Positions 1-12,281 of a stretch of DNA of 64,000 bases are shown in pieces. The stretch comes from Atherinomorus stipes (taxonomy: Eukaryota; Chordata; Actinopteri; Atheriniformes; Atherinidae), in NCBI GenBank assembly GCA_023101725.1, contig JALJCO010003491.1, positions 62,001 to 126,000 on the forward strand, given 5' to 3'. Position 1 is the first letter of the stretch; every line of letters begins with the position of its first letter. Under the pieces are notes generated by a model, which had not been told where the DNA came from, made no database searches, and saw nothing but the letters and a program-made list of their open reading frames with translations. A program made the position numbers and the translations under genes.

Positions 1-1946
1 GCATTAATTTAGCATTTCTCTCTAAGGTTTCTTGCACTGAAAATAAATATAGGCTACAAATATGAACCTTACAACTGTTTTCAAATATGTCCAAAATAAT
101 CAATGTATCCAGCTCCTCTGCAATATCTCTGTTTGAAAAAAATAAATATACTTATGTATATAAAACATCCCAAAATAAACTTTGTTGAACTTTAGTGCAA
201 TGCTAGAACATTCCAAATCAAAGATTTTTTTGTTAATGACACCCAACAAACTGCCTGGGATCACCTCTGAATAACTTTTAGAAATTGTGCCAAGAAAAAT
301 GGCAATAATAATAATAATAATAATAATAATTGTTTCAACTGGATTATTTGAGTTTGGAGATTGTTTGACACAAAAATTGAAATCACGATAAAATTTTAAT
401 CAATTGCACATCCCTAAAACAAATCAAATCAAAGTCATATGACTGAATTTGAGATATAGGCAGACATTGAATTGCTTTCCCCTGTATCGTTATGATATCG
501 TATTGTGTTCAAACTAGTGATTTACATAACTCGTATAGATGCAGCATTATGATCAGAAACGTAGAAATACAGAACGCTGCATTCACTTACACTTTAGCTT
601 CTGATTAAAAAATGACTTGACGCTGAGCTTAGATACTGCAGGTGTCCTCGTGAGCGCCACGTGTGTGATGTAAACTGGGCCAGATCTGCCTCAACTAAAC
701 ACCTGCTGCAGACCTGATACCAGACAGCTCCATGATATTTTCCATTTCTGACCACTTTCAGCCTTCCCTGTGGCTTTTTTAAGGATACATTACATCATAA
801 CACTCCAGTTATCTGTAATTTATTGCATCTGTGCAAAAAGCGAAGTGACAGCAGACAGAAATGGGGACGGTTTACAGCACAGCGTTGGGTTTTTGTGTTA
901 ATGCAGGATTAGGGCTTGATTCGTGGCCCCGTTTCTGAGGCTGAAGTCTCCCACTGCTGCAGGAGATGTGGCTGAAACATCTAAATAATTCACCAGACAG
1001 TTTTTTTATCATCAGGATGATGAGGTCACAGTCATGGAGCTTCAGTCTGCAAGTCCAGACACGGCAGGTGTCTGGGTCAGACGCTTGCGCTGCTGCAGCC
1101 CTGCTTTTATCAAACATCTCACATTTTTGGAGTTGTTTATAAGATGAGTGGAGAACACGGCGTCCTGGATCAGCTCGGCCTTGCTCTGCTGGCCGTGAGC
1201 GGAACATCCGACAGACCTCTGAGGATTCAGGTTAATCTGCTCAGATAAAGTCAGACGGCAGCTCCAGCCACTGACTGATTTATTTAACAGGATTAAAGGC
1301 GTGTTTGTGTGTTTATCTGACATGGTGCAGCAGTAAAAGACAGTAATGCCTTCATTCTGATCACATGTCCTCTCTCTACATAAGCCTCACTTTCCTGAGC
1401 TGGGTGTGACTGCTGGGGGGGCTTTCTGCCCATCCACGGAGCTGCTGGATCCTGGCTGGGCGTGAGCCTGAGCAAGGGAGGCGTTGAGGTTACTGTTGGA
1501 CATTTGTGCTGTGAATGTCTGGAACTGCAACTCGGCTCAACCAGAATCTGGGAATGTTTCCAAATGAACAAAAACATGCAGCAAATTTGTGAAAAAGTAA
1601 AAAGGCAGGAAATTAGGCCATTCGGATCCCACTTTTCCACTTCCGATACCAATACCATATAGACGGAGTATCAGCCAATATCGATGCGTAGCTGTTTTTT
1701 AAAACCCAACGTTATGCATATTGATGTGATAACTAATTTTATTCTGGAACATGCTATGCATGTCTGAACCTCACCTCTAAAAAATCTGGTTTAACACCAA
1801 GGGGCAAACTTCACCAGAAAAGTGTGAAACCAGGAAGTGAAGTTTTTAATTGGAATTCTTTCTTCATCCACGAGGGACTCCAAAACAGCGCAAATTCCCA
1901 TAGACCCCATGTTAAAAAGACCAACTTCACAGCAGCAAAAGACACA
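1..1946. other. Non-coding stretch, presumed EEPD1 intron
   Basis: No supportable gene on either strand; open frames are short and lack family motifs. An (AAT)n microsatellite occupies about 303-331. Around 1630-1700 the CCGATACCAATACC and TATCGATGCG words resemble eroded ends of fish hAT-type elements. Confidence 0.5.
303..331. repeat. (AAT)n microsatellite
   Basis: About nine uninterrupted AAT/ATA units. Confidence 0.9.
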
Positions 1947-2030
1947 TTTACAGGAGATATAAACATGTTTACAGCAGAAATAAACAAATTTACAGCAGAA
2001 ATAAATACGTTCACAGTAGAAACAAACATA
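1947..2030. repeat. 21-bp tandem repeat, four units
   Basis: Units start at 1947, 1968, 1989 and 2010, each like tttacagcagaaataaac. The period is a multiple of three, so open frames with a seven-residue repeat appear on both strands; these are not evidence of a gene. Diffuse related words (catgttcacaagagtaag) recur at 2425-2462. Confidence 0.8.
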
Positions 2031-2551
2031 ATTAGGAGCGTGTCCTTTATCCTGCCGACCGGTGGCTAACAGTTAGCTCCTTGTTAGCTCTCAGCAAGGT
2101 CTCAGTTTGTAGCAGAGCAGCAACATGGTGGTTTCTAGCAGCTAACAGTCCAAACATGTCTGACCTTTACCCGCCGCTCAGGAGGCTAATCCTCATTAGC
2201 TCCTGTTAGTTTCCAGTTAGCTCGGTTAGCATTTAGCCCAGAGTACAATGGTTGTCAATCATTTGCCCTGGGGCCGTGCTGTGCCCATTTTAGTGTTTTC
2301 CGGGAGTGACGACACACGTGACACGGCAAGATGCCGACGGTGGGACACGCCCACCTGGCTTCACTTTGCTCTATTCAGATGTGACCGGAATCTATGGCCA
2401 TCTCTATTAACGGTCTATGATTAACATGTTCATAAAAATAAGCATGTTCACAAGAGTAAGTATGGGGAAAAAGTGACCCAGTTACTGTTCACGAGTGGGT
2501 AGGATGAATTTTAAACTTACAAACATAACGATGAATCAAATAATTCCTTAT

Positions 2552-2700
2552 GAATGGGCTCTATGCACAACTCCACTACTTCCTGTCTTTCATTATTGGG
2601 CAAACTGATTGATCCAGGTGTGTCTGACCAATGTTGTCATGGTTACTGAGGACAGGCACACCTGGATTAAAGCAGCTAGAGGCAGGAATTGTGAAAGAAT
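2552..2700. repeat. Diverged copy of a palindromic repeat (see 58558-58776)
   Basis: It shares ctccactacttcctg, ccaggtgtgtctgacc and the reverse-complement arm words cacacctggattaa with the much better preserved palindrome near 58.6 kb. The right arm is eroded. Confidence 0.5.
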
Positions 2701-2938
2701 AACCAAGCATGGCCAGTTTTTAATACTAACGGGTGATGAAGCGTTAAAAATAAAAAAGAACAAGCCCACCCACATCTCTCTCCGTTGCCTTGAACAGGCT
2801 GTGTGCTGCATGACGCTAAGATTCGGTGGTGAATTTCCCGCGCTGTCCTGCAGATGTGACATCATTGACGCGGCATCCACCTCCCCGATAGTTCTGATCC
2901 AGGAAGGAGACGTTGCGGTGGATTCAGACACTGTAAGG

Positions 2939-3152
2939 CAGGGATCCCCAATTCCGGTCCTCGAGGGCCGGTGTCCTGCAGGTATTAGGAGCTCCCTTGC
3001 TCCAACACACCTGACTCCAATCAGTGGGTAATTAGCAATCTTGTGAAGAGCTTGACATCAAGCCCTGCACATGCCACAAGGTGTGTTGCAGCCGGGCAGC
3101 TCATAATACCTGCAGGACACCGGCCCTCGAGGACCGGAATTGGGGATCCCTG
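2939..3152. mobile_element. Short hAT-type non-autonomous element (214 bp)
   Basis: Terminal inverted repeats of nearly 50 bp begin CAGGGATCCCCAATTCCGG on each strand. The flanks CTGTAAGG (2931-2938) and CTGTTAGG (3153-3160) form an 8-bp target duplication with one mismatch, as expected for hAT. No coding capacity. Confidence 0.8.
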
Positions 3153-3541
3153 CTGTTAGGGATATGGATTTTTCTGCCATCAGCAAACCATCCACATCAA
3201 CTGAAAGACACTAAAAAGTGGAGCTATGAAGAAAAAGACTTAATCAGCATAGTAAACAACATTATAGCTTCAGCTTGTGCTCCCGTGACGGCTTGGTTGG
3301 TGGTTGCAGTTACCCGCAGTGCCAGTCGCGGCACTCACGAGTCTCATTTCTTAATCCTGCCTGTAGATCCTTAAGGGTGCATTCACAAAGCTTTTGTGAT
3401 TGGAATCAGAGTCTGTTTGCACGGAAAGTCTGCTTCATTTGGGGGAGTTGTGAATGTGCAAATGGACTCAGATGGACTGATCCAGAACAAACAAGCAGAC
3501 TCTGACCACGACCCACCCACTATGCGACACGCCCACTAGAG

Positions 3542-4237
3542 CAGTGGCTCTCAATCTTTTTAAGTCGCAACCCCCAATTTAACATGCACTGCTGTCAGCG
3601 ACCCCCCCCCCCCCCCCCCCTTCCACCGTGCGCACGCAGACACTGCATGGAGTTTTTTTTTATGGTAGGAGGCGGTTGGTGACACCATGTTTGGCTTGAG
3701 GTTAATTAGCCTCCTGCTAAAACTGAGTATGACCTTAGCTGCAGGTACCGTTAAAAAGACCGGTAAGGCTGAAGCTTATCGGTCCAAGTGGACCATGAGA
3801 CTCGGCCCGGGACCATTTTGATACCGGGTTCGGTACCCATCCCCACTGGGACCTGTCATCATTTCAAATTTACTTCTATAATGTTCAAGTAGCCTAATGT
3901 TTAAGTTTAAATTCTGCGAGTTCAGACTGTCTGTTCACGCTTCCTGCAGCCACTCCTGCAGACCGGGAAGGAAAAAAAAGGTTTCTTTGCTCCGATCATG
4001 TGAACGACAGATCAGACATGAGATAGTGGACAGGTTCATTGCTGTTTTGGTGTAGCCTAGTTACAGCCTGGTTTTGGATTTCAGTAATAAAATGACTGTT
4101 TGAGACCAACTGCTTGTCGTCCTTCTAATGTCCAGTCATAAAGCTACATTAATTTTGCGCATTTATATTTTTCCAAAATGATTTGGCGACGCCCAGAAAT
4201 CATCTGGGGGTCGGGACCCCAAGGTTGAGAATGGCTG
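3542..4237. mobile_element. hAT-type non-autonomous element (696 bp)
   Basis: The left end CAGTGGCTCTCAATC and the right end (reverse complement CAGCCATTCTCAACC) are imperfect inverted repeats of the Charlie-like style. Flanks CACTAGAG (3534-3541) and CACTATAG (4238-4245) are an 8-bp duplication with one mismatch. It carries a poly-C tract near 3602-3620 and no transposase. It appears to have landed in an older repeat that includes the SANT-like relic at 4410. Confidence 0.75.
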
Positions 4238-4409
4238 CACTATAGTACACGCCCCTGGGTTGCAAACTGCAGATGGATACACTTGGTTTACAAGTGGGCC
4301 AAATACAGGAAGTGGACTACAAGCTGCTGCTTCCTGCATTTGGTTTAGCATGGCATTGTGGGTAAACGCTACAACAACAAACACGTGTGGGACTGTAGTA
4401 CTTTAAAAA

Positions 4410-4486
4410 ATGGCTCGTGGTCAGACGTGGAGTTACGAGGAAGCTTTAATGGATATCTGGTCTGATGAAAGCATATCCAGCTCCTC
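4410..4486 (+). pseudogene. SANT/Myb-like N-terminal exon relic, possibly from a Harbinger-type transposon
   Basis: The frame from ATG at 4410 reads MARGQTWSYEEALMDIWSDE, close to the first helix of the SANT/Myb-like domain common in fish PIF/Harbinger accessory proteins and their domesticated relatives. A good donor (TC|gtaagt) follows at 4487 and an acceptor-like ttcttttcag at about 4551-4560, but the continuation soon hits a stop. It is probably a truncated transposon gene; a host gene is not excluded. Confidence 0.4.
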
Positions 4487-4657
4487 GTAAGTACGAACAA
4501 CAGTAACGTGGTTTTGTGTAGGAAACGGAAATTGTGAGATCCTTCTTGTTGTTCTTTTCAGGCCAAATGGGGTGCTGGTTCAGAGGCATTGACCAACGAG
4601 ACCCAGCTTATGTCCCATTTCGGGGTTTGTTTACTACCAAATTCACAGACTACGTAA

Positions 4658-5183
4658 CAGGGATGCACGATATAATCGGCCCCCTATCGATATCTGCCTC
4701 TATCGGCCTTCAAACTGAGTATCAGACATTGGCCACTCCACTGATATTTAACCAATCAGGACGCTGTTTCTAAAGTCTAAAGAAACCAAAAACCTCTTCT
4801 TCTTCTTCAAAATCTTTTTTATAGAGCTTTCAAACTTCTAAAGACAGTTTCTTTCAGGATGTTCTGTGTGAACAGAGTTTATAAGCTCAGTTGTGGAAAT
4901 AACCAAATATTCCTGATCTTGGGGTATTGTTTTTTTTCCTCAGGGAGTCCAAGTCCAGGTGGTTCTAGGATATAACGCACATATCCTGTTAGTTTTGTTT
5001 GAACAACTGTCAGTAAGTTTGACTTGTTAGTTGAGGTATTTTTCTAATTTTGCAAAAGGAATGAATATTACATCATTTATTTTTCAGCTTTAATATCGGT
5101 ATCAATATCTGTTATCAGCCAATTGAGTTTTAAAATATCGGCTTATTGGATATCGGCCAAAATTCCAATATGGTGCTTCCCTA
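4658..5183. mobile_element. hAT-like non-autonomous element (526 bp), family A
   Basis: Left end CAGGGATGCACGATATAATC; right end, reverse complemented, TAGGGAAGCACCATATTGG. Flanks CTACGTAA and CTATGTAG agree at 6 of 8 bases. The interior holds many ATCGG/CCGAT words. Relatives are at 15086-15300 (partial) and 18600-19157 (inverted, with a nested insert). Confidence 0.65.
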
Positions 5184-6860
5184 CTATGTAGGGTACGGAG
5201 TGTCCTAGGTAGTCTGTGCGCTTGGAAGCAGCCGTACCTGTAGTTTAATGCCTTATCATTATTTCAGGGCTCTCAAGACAGAATGGAGTGACATCTATCA
5301 TACAATCCATGATAAACACATGAATTATCGTAATGCATTTTTTAGTCTGTATCGCCCATCCCTACTGTTGGGATGCAGCCCTTCTCAGCAGCTCGCCAGC
5401 GAGTCCTTCAGGTGATGTTTCCTCAGGGGGGTTGATGGTGTTTGTTCTTCAAAGACCAGCTCTGTTTGCATCACAGTGTCCCTCATCTCTCTGCAGGACC
5501 GTGTCTTTGATGTGTCTTTGTAGTGTCTGATGCTTTCATGCTCTTTCTGGAAACCGTGACTACATTTCCACATGGGGGGGGGGGTTGACACTTCAGATCT
5601 TACAAAAGCCTCGAGGCCCCGTACAAACTTGTTGACAATAAGGGCCAAACAAACTGAATAATTTAGCGTGGACTCACAGCCAGCGGTAAATCTGCAGAGT
5701 TGCCGGCATCTCCTTCTCGTCCCCTCAGCTTTAGTGTGTCCGGTTTATGGAGTTTCAGAGTGCCGTCTTCTTTTATTGCGTCATCCATAAACCTCTACCA
5801 CACCCAGAGTAAACAGTCTCAGGTAAATAGCTCCTAGCATCACATGATGCATCGATTTAAACCGGACAGCGCCAGCTTCTTCCATGTTTACTCCAGATTT
5901 TAACCCCTTCCACTCCCCCTCTCGTAGCAGTTTCATCACTTTATGTTCGTTCCTCTCATTTCCTCGTTCTACAGTAGTTCTTGCAGGGATGGATGAGGAT
6001 GCTGCAGGGGAGATACGGTGTGTTTGCACAGAGCTCGGTCTCCCCTGCGTGAGCAATCACAAGATTCAGGCTGGTTTACTCTCTTCCTGGCTTTCCTCCA
6101 GGCACAAGCAGAGAGCTACCAGAGTTCAGTGAACTCCTGTTTACCAGAAGTTGGACTGCAAACTGCACTCACAGACACAAGGGCCTGCTGGTGCAGCGAT
6201 CAGCTGGATGTTAGTCATTCTCACACACGGGTATGAAGCGAAAGAGATGCCAGTAGCTGTTAGTGGTGGGTTACTGTGAACTGATGTGTGGGTAGATCTG
6301 TGCTGCAGCCCAGAGGAATTCATCTGCATCTGTTTTCAAAACATAATCATATCGTCTTGCAGTACTGCTGGGAAACAAGTACAACACACTCCTGCTGGTC
6401 CTGGACGGCAGCACAGGCAGGAGGATCAAACACAAACCTGAGTTAGAGAGCAGCCGATCTCTCCCAGCAACGCTGAACTCGCCATCATCACAGCAGCTCA
6501 TCACCGAGCCAGGCTGAGAGAGTTTTCATTTTATAAACATGACGTGTTATAGATCCAGCATTAGTGTCCATCATATGAGATGAGATAATCAAAACTGCTC
6601 TCTGGAATGACCACGGTAAGCTGAGCTCAGCACGACTGACAGCAGGGCGGCTGGTGAATTCAAAGATGTATAAATGAGCTCTAAGTGGTTAAATCTATGT
6701 AAGAGTTACTACGCAAGATCCAGGCGACATGCAAATAGAAACAGAATTCCAATCTCACAAACCCAGATTCTATTCCCGGTAGAGCATAAATATGTTAGAT
6801 GTTGAAACTAAGACATTTTAACCTTTTAATGAAAAAAACGAGCTGATTCTGATGCAGAAA
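5184..6860. other. Non-coding stretch, presumed intron
   Basis: No recognisable gene or complete repeat. A run of ten or more G is at about 5573-5584. Open frames here are under 100 codons and have no motif I know. Confidence 0.45.
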
Positions 6861-8897
6861 CCCGTCTGTAAAAAGTAGTTTCAGGATGACGTTTTCCATC
6901 CTGTATTACCGTGTCTGTAAAAGTAGTTCCAGGGTCATGTTCACTATCGTGTAGTAACACATCTATAAAAAGTAGTTCCAGGGTGATGTTTACCATCGTG
7001 TAGTAACACGTCTGTAAAAGTAGTTCCAGGGTCATGTTCACTATCGTGTAGTAACACATCTGTAAAAAGTAGTTCCAGGGTGATGTTTACCATCATGTAG
7101 TAACACATCTGTAAAAAGTAGTTCCAGGGTGATGTTTACAATCGTGTAGTAACACGTCTGTAAAAAGTAGTTCCAGGGTGATGTTTACCATCGTGTAGTA
7201 ACACATCTGTAAAAGTAGTTCCAGGGTGATGTTAACCATCGTGTAGTAACACATCTGTAAAAGTAGTTCCTGGGTCATGTTTACCATCGTGTAGTAACAC
7301 GTCTGTAAAAAGTAGTTCCAGGGTGATGTTTACCATCGTGTAGTAACACGTCTGTAAAAGTAGTTCCAGGGTGATGTTTACCATCGTGTAGTAACACATC
7401 TGTAAAAAGTAGTTCCAGGGTGATGTTTACCATCGTGTAGTAACACGTCTGTAAAAAGTAGTTCCATGGTCATGTTTACCGTCGTGTAGTAACATGTCTG
7501 TAAAAAGTAAGTTCCAGGGTGATGTTCTTCATCGTGTAGTAACACGTCTGTAAAAAGTACTTTCAGGGTCATGTTTACCATCGTGTAGTAACAGTCCGTA
7601 AAAGTAGTTCCAGGGTGATGTTTACCATCGTGTAGTAACACATCTGTAAAAAGTAGATCCAGGGTGATGTTTACCATCGTGTAGTAACGCGTCTGTGAAA
7701 AGTAGTTCCAGGGTGATGTTTACCATCGTGTAGTAACACGTCTGTAAAAAGTAGTTCCAGGGTGATGTTTACCATCATGTAGTAACACGTCTGTAAAAAG
7801 TAGTTCCAGGGTAACGTTTACCATCGTGTAGCAACACGTCTGTAAAAAGTAGTTCCAGGGTGACGTTTACCATCGTTTAGTAACACGTCTGTAAAAAGTA
7901 GTTCCAGGGTGACGATAACCATCGTGTAGCAACACGTCTGTAAAAAGTAGTTCCAGGGTGACGATTACCATCGTGTAGTAACACGTCTGTAAAAAGTAGT
8001 TCCAGGGTCATGTTTACCATCGTGTAGTAACACGTCTGTAAAAAGTAGTTCCAGGGTGATGTTTACCATCGTGTAGTAACACGTCTGTAAAAAGTAGTTT
8101 CAGGATGACGTTTTCCATCCTGTATTACCGTGTCTGTAAAAGTAGTTCCAGGGTCATGTTTACCATCGTGTAGTAACACATCTGTAAAAAGTAGTTCCAG
8201 GATGATGTTTACCATCGTGTAGTTTCACGTCTGTAAAAAGTAGTTCCAGGGTGATGTTTACCATCGTGTAGTAACACGTATGTAAAAAGTAGTTCCATGG
8301 TGACGTTTACCGCCGTGTAGTAACATGTCTGTAAAAAGTAGTTCCAGGGTGACGTTTACCATTGTGTAGTAACACGTCTGTAAAAGTAGTTCCAGGATGA
8401 TGTTTACCATCGTGTAGTAACACGTCTGTAAAAGTAGTTACAGGATGATGTTTACTATCGTGTAGTAACACGTCTGTAAAAGTAGTTCCAGGGTCATGTT
8501 TACCATGGTGTAGTAACACGTCTGTAAAAGTAGTTCCAGGATGATGTTTACTATCGTGTAGTAACACGTCTGTAAAAGTAGTTCCAGGGTCATGTTTACC
8601 ATGGTGTAGTAACACGTCTGTAAAAGTACTTCCAGGGTCATGTTTACCATGGTGTAGTAACACGTCTGTAAAAGTAGTTCCAGGATGATGTTTACTATCG
8701 TGTAGTAACACGTCTGTAAAAGTAGTTCCAGGGTCATGTTTACCATGGTGTAGTAACACGTCTGTAAAAGTAGTTCCAGGGTCATGTTTACCATGGTGTA
8801 GTAACACGTCTGTAAAAGTAGTTCCAGGGTGACGTTTACCATCGTGTAGTAACACGTCTGTAAAAGTAGTTCCAGGGTGACGTTTACCATCGTGTTT
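6861..8897. repeat. 48/49-bp minisatellite, about 42 units
   Basis: Unit: gtagtaacacgtctgtaaaa + agtagttccagggtgatg + tttaccatcgt. Units with five A (49 bp) dominate to about 8350; units with four A (48 bp) dominate after it. The 48-bp part is open in two minus-strand frames because its period is a multiple of three. Variant units (caggatgatgtttactatcg against cagggtcatgtttaccatgg) alternate near 8440-8760, giving a 96-bp higher-order repeat. Confidence 0.93.
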
Positions 8898-9000
8898 CAT
8901 CTCTTCTTTCGACAACTTTAACTATAAGAATCGTCTGGGAAGTGAGGAGACCAGTTGCTGGAGTTTTTGGTACGTTGTGCCATTCTGGTGTGAAGCTGCT

Positions 9001-9215
9001 CAACATTCCTGTACCTTCATCCTGGTGCTCCAAATGTTTTGTACTGGTGAAAGTCTGGAATGCAGGCAGACCAGTTCAGTACTCGGACTCTGAACTGCAG
9101 GCGGACCAGTTTTGCATCTTGTGTCTGGACTGCAGGCAGACCAGTTCAGCATCTGGACTCTGGACTGCAGGCAGACCAGTTCAGTACCTGGACTCTTCCC
9201 CTGTGAAGCCATAGC
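9001..9215. repeat. Short 35-bp tandem array (about four units) in a transposon fragment
   Basis: Units such as ctgcaggcagaccagttcag are related to the large array at 24812-26525. Both arrays follow the same lead sequence, tggtgctccaaatgttttta/g with tactggtgaaa, so both arose in the same position of copies of one dispersed DNA transposon. Confidence 0.75.
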
Positions 9216-9721
9216 TGAACCAAAGCTTTAGGTTCATTCAAGATTACTTTTTAACATTTCTATCAAAGTGAGAATTTTCTATCTGTTCGCGGCCTTGGAA
9301 ACGGCCACGCTATCCACTACCAAACTGGTTCCTCTGGGATTGTTACATCACTGCTATGTAATATCAGCCGATCGTTTTTGTCACATAACAGTCTTTGAAA
9401 TGACATGATGAGCTTTATACTGCCTTTAACAGAGGTCCATACAATCAGTAAAAGAAACCTTTGGCCAGACTTTCATCTTGTATCTCTCCAGTTCTTTAAT
9501 GTCCTTAGTGGTGAGGCTAACAGATGGCTAGCAGATGATACGACAGCTTTTTGTTATCACTGTACACCCAATAAAGTTAATGTGATACTGGCTTGTTGGT
9601 AATATTCCTGGTGCATTAACACTAGGGCTGAGATGAAGAACCTCACAATTATATTTGATTAAAATTTTTGGAGGGTTTTGATTGGTTTAATATTGATTTA
9701 AATGCTTAGATGTCCATTTAG

Positions 9722-10173
9722 TAAAGCCGCGTTTCCACCCGCGGGTCTGGGTTGGGCTGAGTCGGGCCAGGCTGGATCGGTTGGGTTTTGGTTCAGATGT
9801 GTTCATTTCACATTGCATCCCCACAGTAACTGTCCCCTTACCCTGGAGGTGGAGTATTAACCAGATAGCGCTGCTACCTGATCACGTGAAACAAATGGAC
9901 AGAAACAAAGGAGTTACCCCTGCTTTGTTTTTATGCCGGGACACGCGGGAAGTGACTAATTTTTCAACGAATCAACAGACTGCTGTGTTTTAGCTCGACC
10001 TCTTTGGTCCGGATCGGTTAGATCAGTACCCCTACCAAAGGATACCAAAAAAGTGGGCCGGGTGGGGTCGGATGTAAGGGTACCCATCCTAGTTTCCATC
10101 TGTGGAGACGCAAAAATACGTGGACCGATCCGGCCCAACCCGACCCAGACCCGCTGGTTGAAGCGGGGCTTAA
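9722..10173. mobile_element. Foldback element with about 55-bp inverted ends
   Basis: Left end AAAGCCGCGTTTCCACC and right end (reverse complement TTAAGCCCCGCTTCAACC) continue as matching GC-rich arms containing GCGGGTCTGGG and GGATCGG. A truncated relative lies at about 10329-10500 (cctgtttccaccagcgggtc). A clear target duplication was not found. Confidence 0.65.
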
Positions 10174-10328
10174 GAAGTAGAAATGTACAAGCATCTTAGA
10201 GTTCCTGTTAAAAATGTTTTAAAAATGTATTAATTTTCATGCCCATGTGAACATATGTGGTTTATCAGCTCACATTTCTAAGCAATAAAACATCTGAAAA
10301 TGACAAATGGTTTCCATACTACTTAAAG

Positions 10329-10500
10329 TCCTGTTTCCACCAGCGGGTCTTGGTCAGGCCGGATCGGTCCACTTTTTTCGCATCTCCACAGATTAAAACT
10401 AGGACGGGTATCCTTATGTTACCCGACCCGTCCTACTTTTGTGATACCCCTCCACAGGTACACAGGATGGGTACTGAACTAACTGATCCGGACCATTCAT
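10329..10500. mobile_element. Truncated copy of the foldback element at 9722-10173
   Basis: Shares tttccaccagcgggtct, gccggatcggtccac and the gacgggtatcc words with the neighbouring element; the terminal part is missing. Confidence 0.5.
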
Positions 10501-10550
10501 TTAATTTCTTTTTATTTAATTGAATACTGTACCGTTCAGTCTTCTTCCGC

Positions 10551-11067
10551 TTATCCAGGATCGGGTCGCGGCCACAGCTGCCAGCTCATCCAGGGTAGAT
10601 CCAGAGGCGTTCCCAGGCCAGCCGGGAGACGTAGTCTCTCCAGCATGTCCTGGGTCTCCCCTGGGGTCTGGTCCCGGTGGGACGTGCCTGGATCACCAAG
10701 GCGGCGTCCAGGAGGCATCCTGACCAGATGCCCGAGCCTCCTCATCTGGCTCCTCTCTATACGGAGGAGCAGCGGCTCTACTTTGAGCCCCTCCCGGATG
10801 ACCGAGCTCCTCCCCCTATCTCTAAGGGAGAGCCCGGCCACCCTGCGGAGGAAACCCATTTCGGCCGCTTGTACCCATGATCTTGTTCTTTCGGTCATGA
10901 CTCACAGCTCATGGCCATAGGTGAGGGTAGGAACATAGATGGATGGTAAATCGAGAGCTTCGCCTTCTGGCTCAGCTCCTTCTTCACCACGACGGACCAA
11001 TGCAGTCTTCATCACTGCAGATGCCGCACTGATCCGTCTGTCCATCTCCCGCTCCATTTTTCCCTCA
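10551..11067 (-). pseudogene. LINE ORF C-terminal region
   Basis: After the hAT-like insert the frame resumes GEGKMEREMDRRISAASAVM and SIYVPTLTYGHEL-stop, then MTERTRSWVQAAEMGFLRRV and PLLLRIERSQMRRLGHLVRM. The stop sits where the related proteins have Trp. The 3' end on the minus strand is tggataagcggaagaagac. Confidence 0.85.
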
Positions 11068-11075
11068 CCTGTGAA

Positions 11076-12273
11076 TAAGGTTGTCACGATACCAAACTTC
11101 TGTTTCGATACGATACCATTTTGTATTTCGATACTTTTCGGTACTTTTCGATACTTTTTTTAAAAAGGTAAACCAAACTCAATATTTCTTTTATTTGTGT
11201 TATTGTTCTTGAAGTCTTTATTTTAAAATAATCAAATAAAGAAGTAAAATCTTCAATTTAAAACACAGAGAACCAGTAATATAAAGCAATGCCAAATTAA
11301 AATCAAAATTATTCTATACATGAAACTTTATACGGACATAATTAGAAAAATAAATTGTAAAACTATCTAAATGAATTACATATTGTAAGGCTTTTGGAAT
11401 ATTTTTTTAATGTGTTTCAAAATGTTAATTTATTAAATGTTGTGTCTCAATAGTTTATGATATCAAACATTAAATGGGTATGAGGTAATGTCTATAAAAT
11501 CATGTTTGTGTGACTGACTTCATTGTAACATCAGTCGTTGTATTAATAATTATAATATATATATATAATAATTGAAAATATCATCAGTCAGTTCATCTCT
11601 GTCATCATTTTTAAGCTTATTTAAACGTTTTAAGGATGTAAAAAACTGAAGAAAATTAAAAATGTATTTATTAACCGTTTATGTGTCGTATGTAGGCTTC
11701 TGTAGGTTTCTACTGGGCTGGAAGGTTTTGTGCTTTTTACTTTGACATAACTGAACAACAGCACTGGTTGTTCCTGACTGAAGTCACTAAGTCCGCGTAG
11801 TTTTCCTTTAAAGGAAAAAAGAAAAGATGACGGCTTTGGAAAAGCCCGTGTTGATAAAGTAGGGGCTCCAAGTACAGTTTGGAAGTATTACGGATTCAAA
11901 GCTAATGATGAAGGCGAGCCGTTGGACGCTGAAGCACCGCAGTGAAAGCGATGCTACAAAGTCCGTCTGCTAACGGAGGCAACACTTCAAACTTCAGGTA
12001 TCCGCGGCAGCGTCCACTCGCCATGAACCAGCCTGCTGCTACCTGACGTCTCCTCCTCCTCCTCAGTGAAGGTGCTTCACTGAAAGCCGCATCATTAACA
12101 ACGTCACACTCACTGCTGGCCTCGCCGCTCTTAAAGAGACAGGCTCCAATTTACCAATTTAGCTGTTTTTTTTTTTTTTTAAGTACCGTTTCTTTTTAAA
12201 TGCTGGTATAGTACCGTTTTAAATGCTTTAGTATTGCGGTACTATACTGGTACCAGTATACCGTGCAACCCTA
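11076..12273. mobile_element. hAT-like element (1198 bp) nested in the LINE
   Basis: Left end TAAGGTTGTCACGATACC; right end, reverse complemented, TAGGGTTGCACGGTATACTGG. The LINE sequence is duplicated at both sides as CCTGTGAA (11068-11075) and CTTGTGAA (12274-12281), 7 of 8 matching. The interior has no transposase; it is AT-rich with GATACGATACC words on the left. Confidence 0.8.
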
Positions 12274-12281
12274 CTTGTGAA

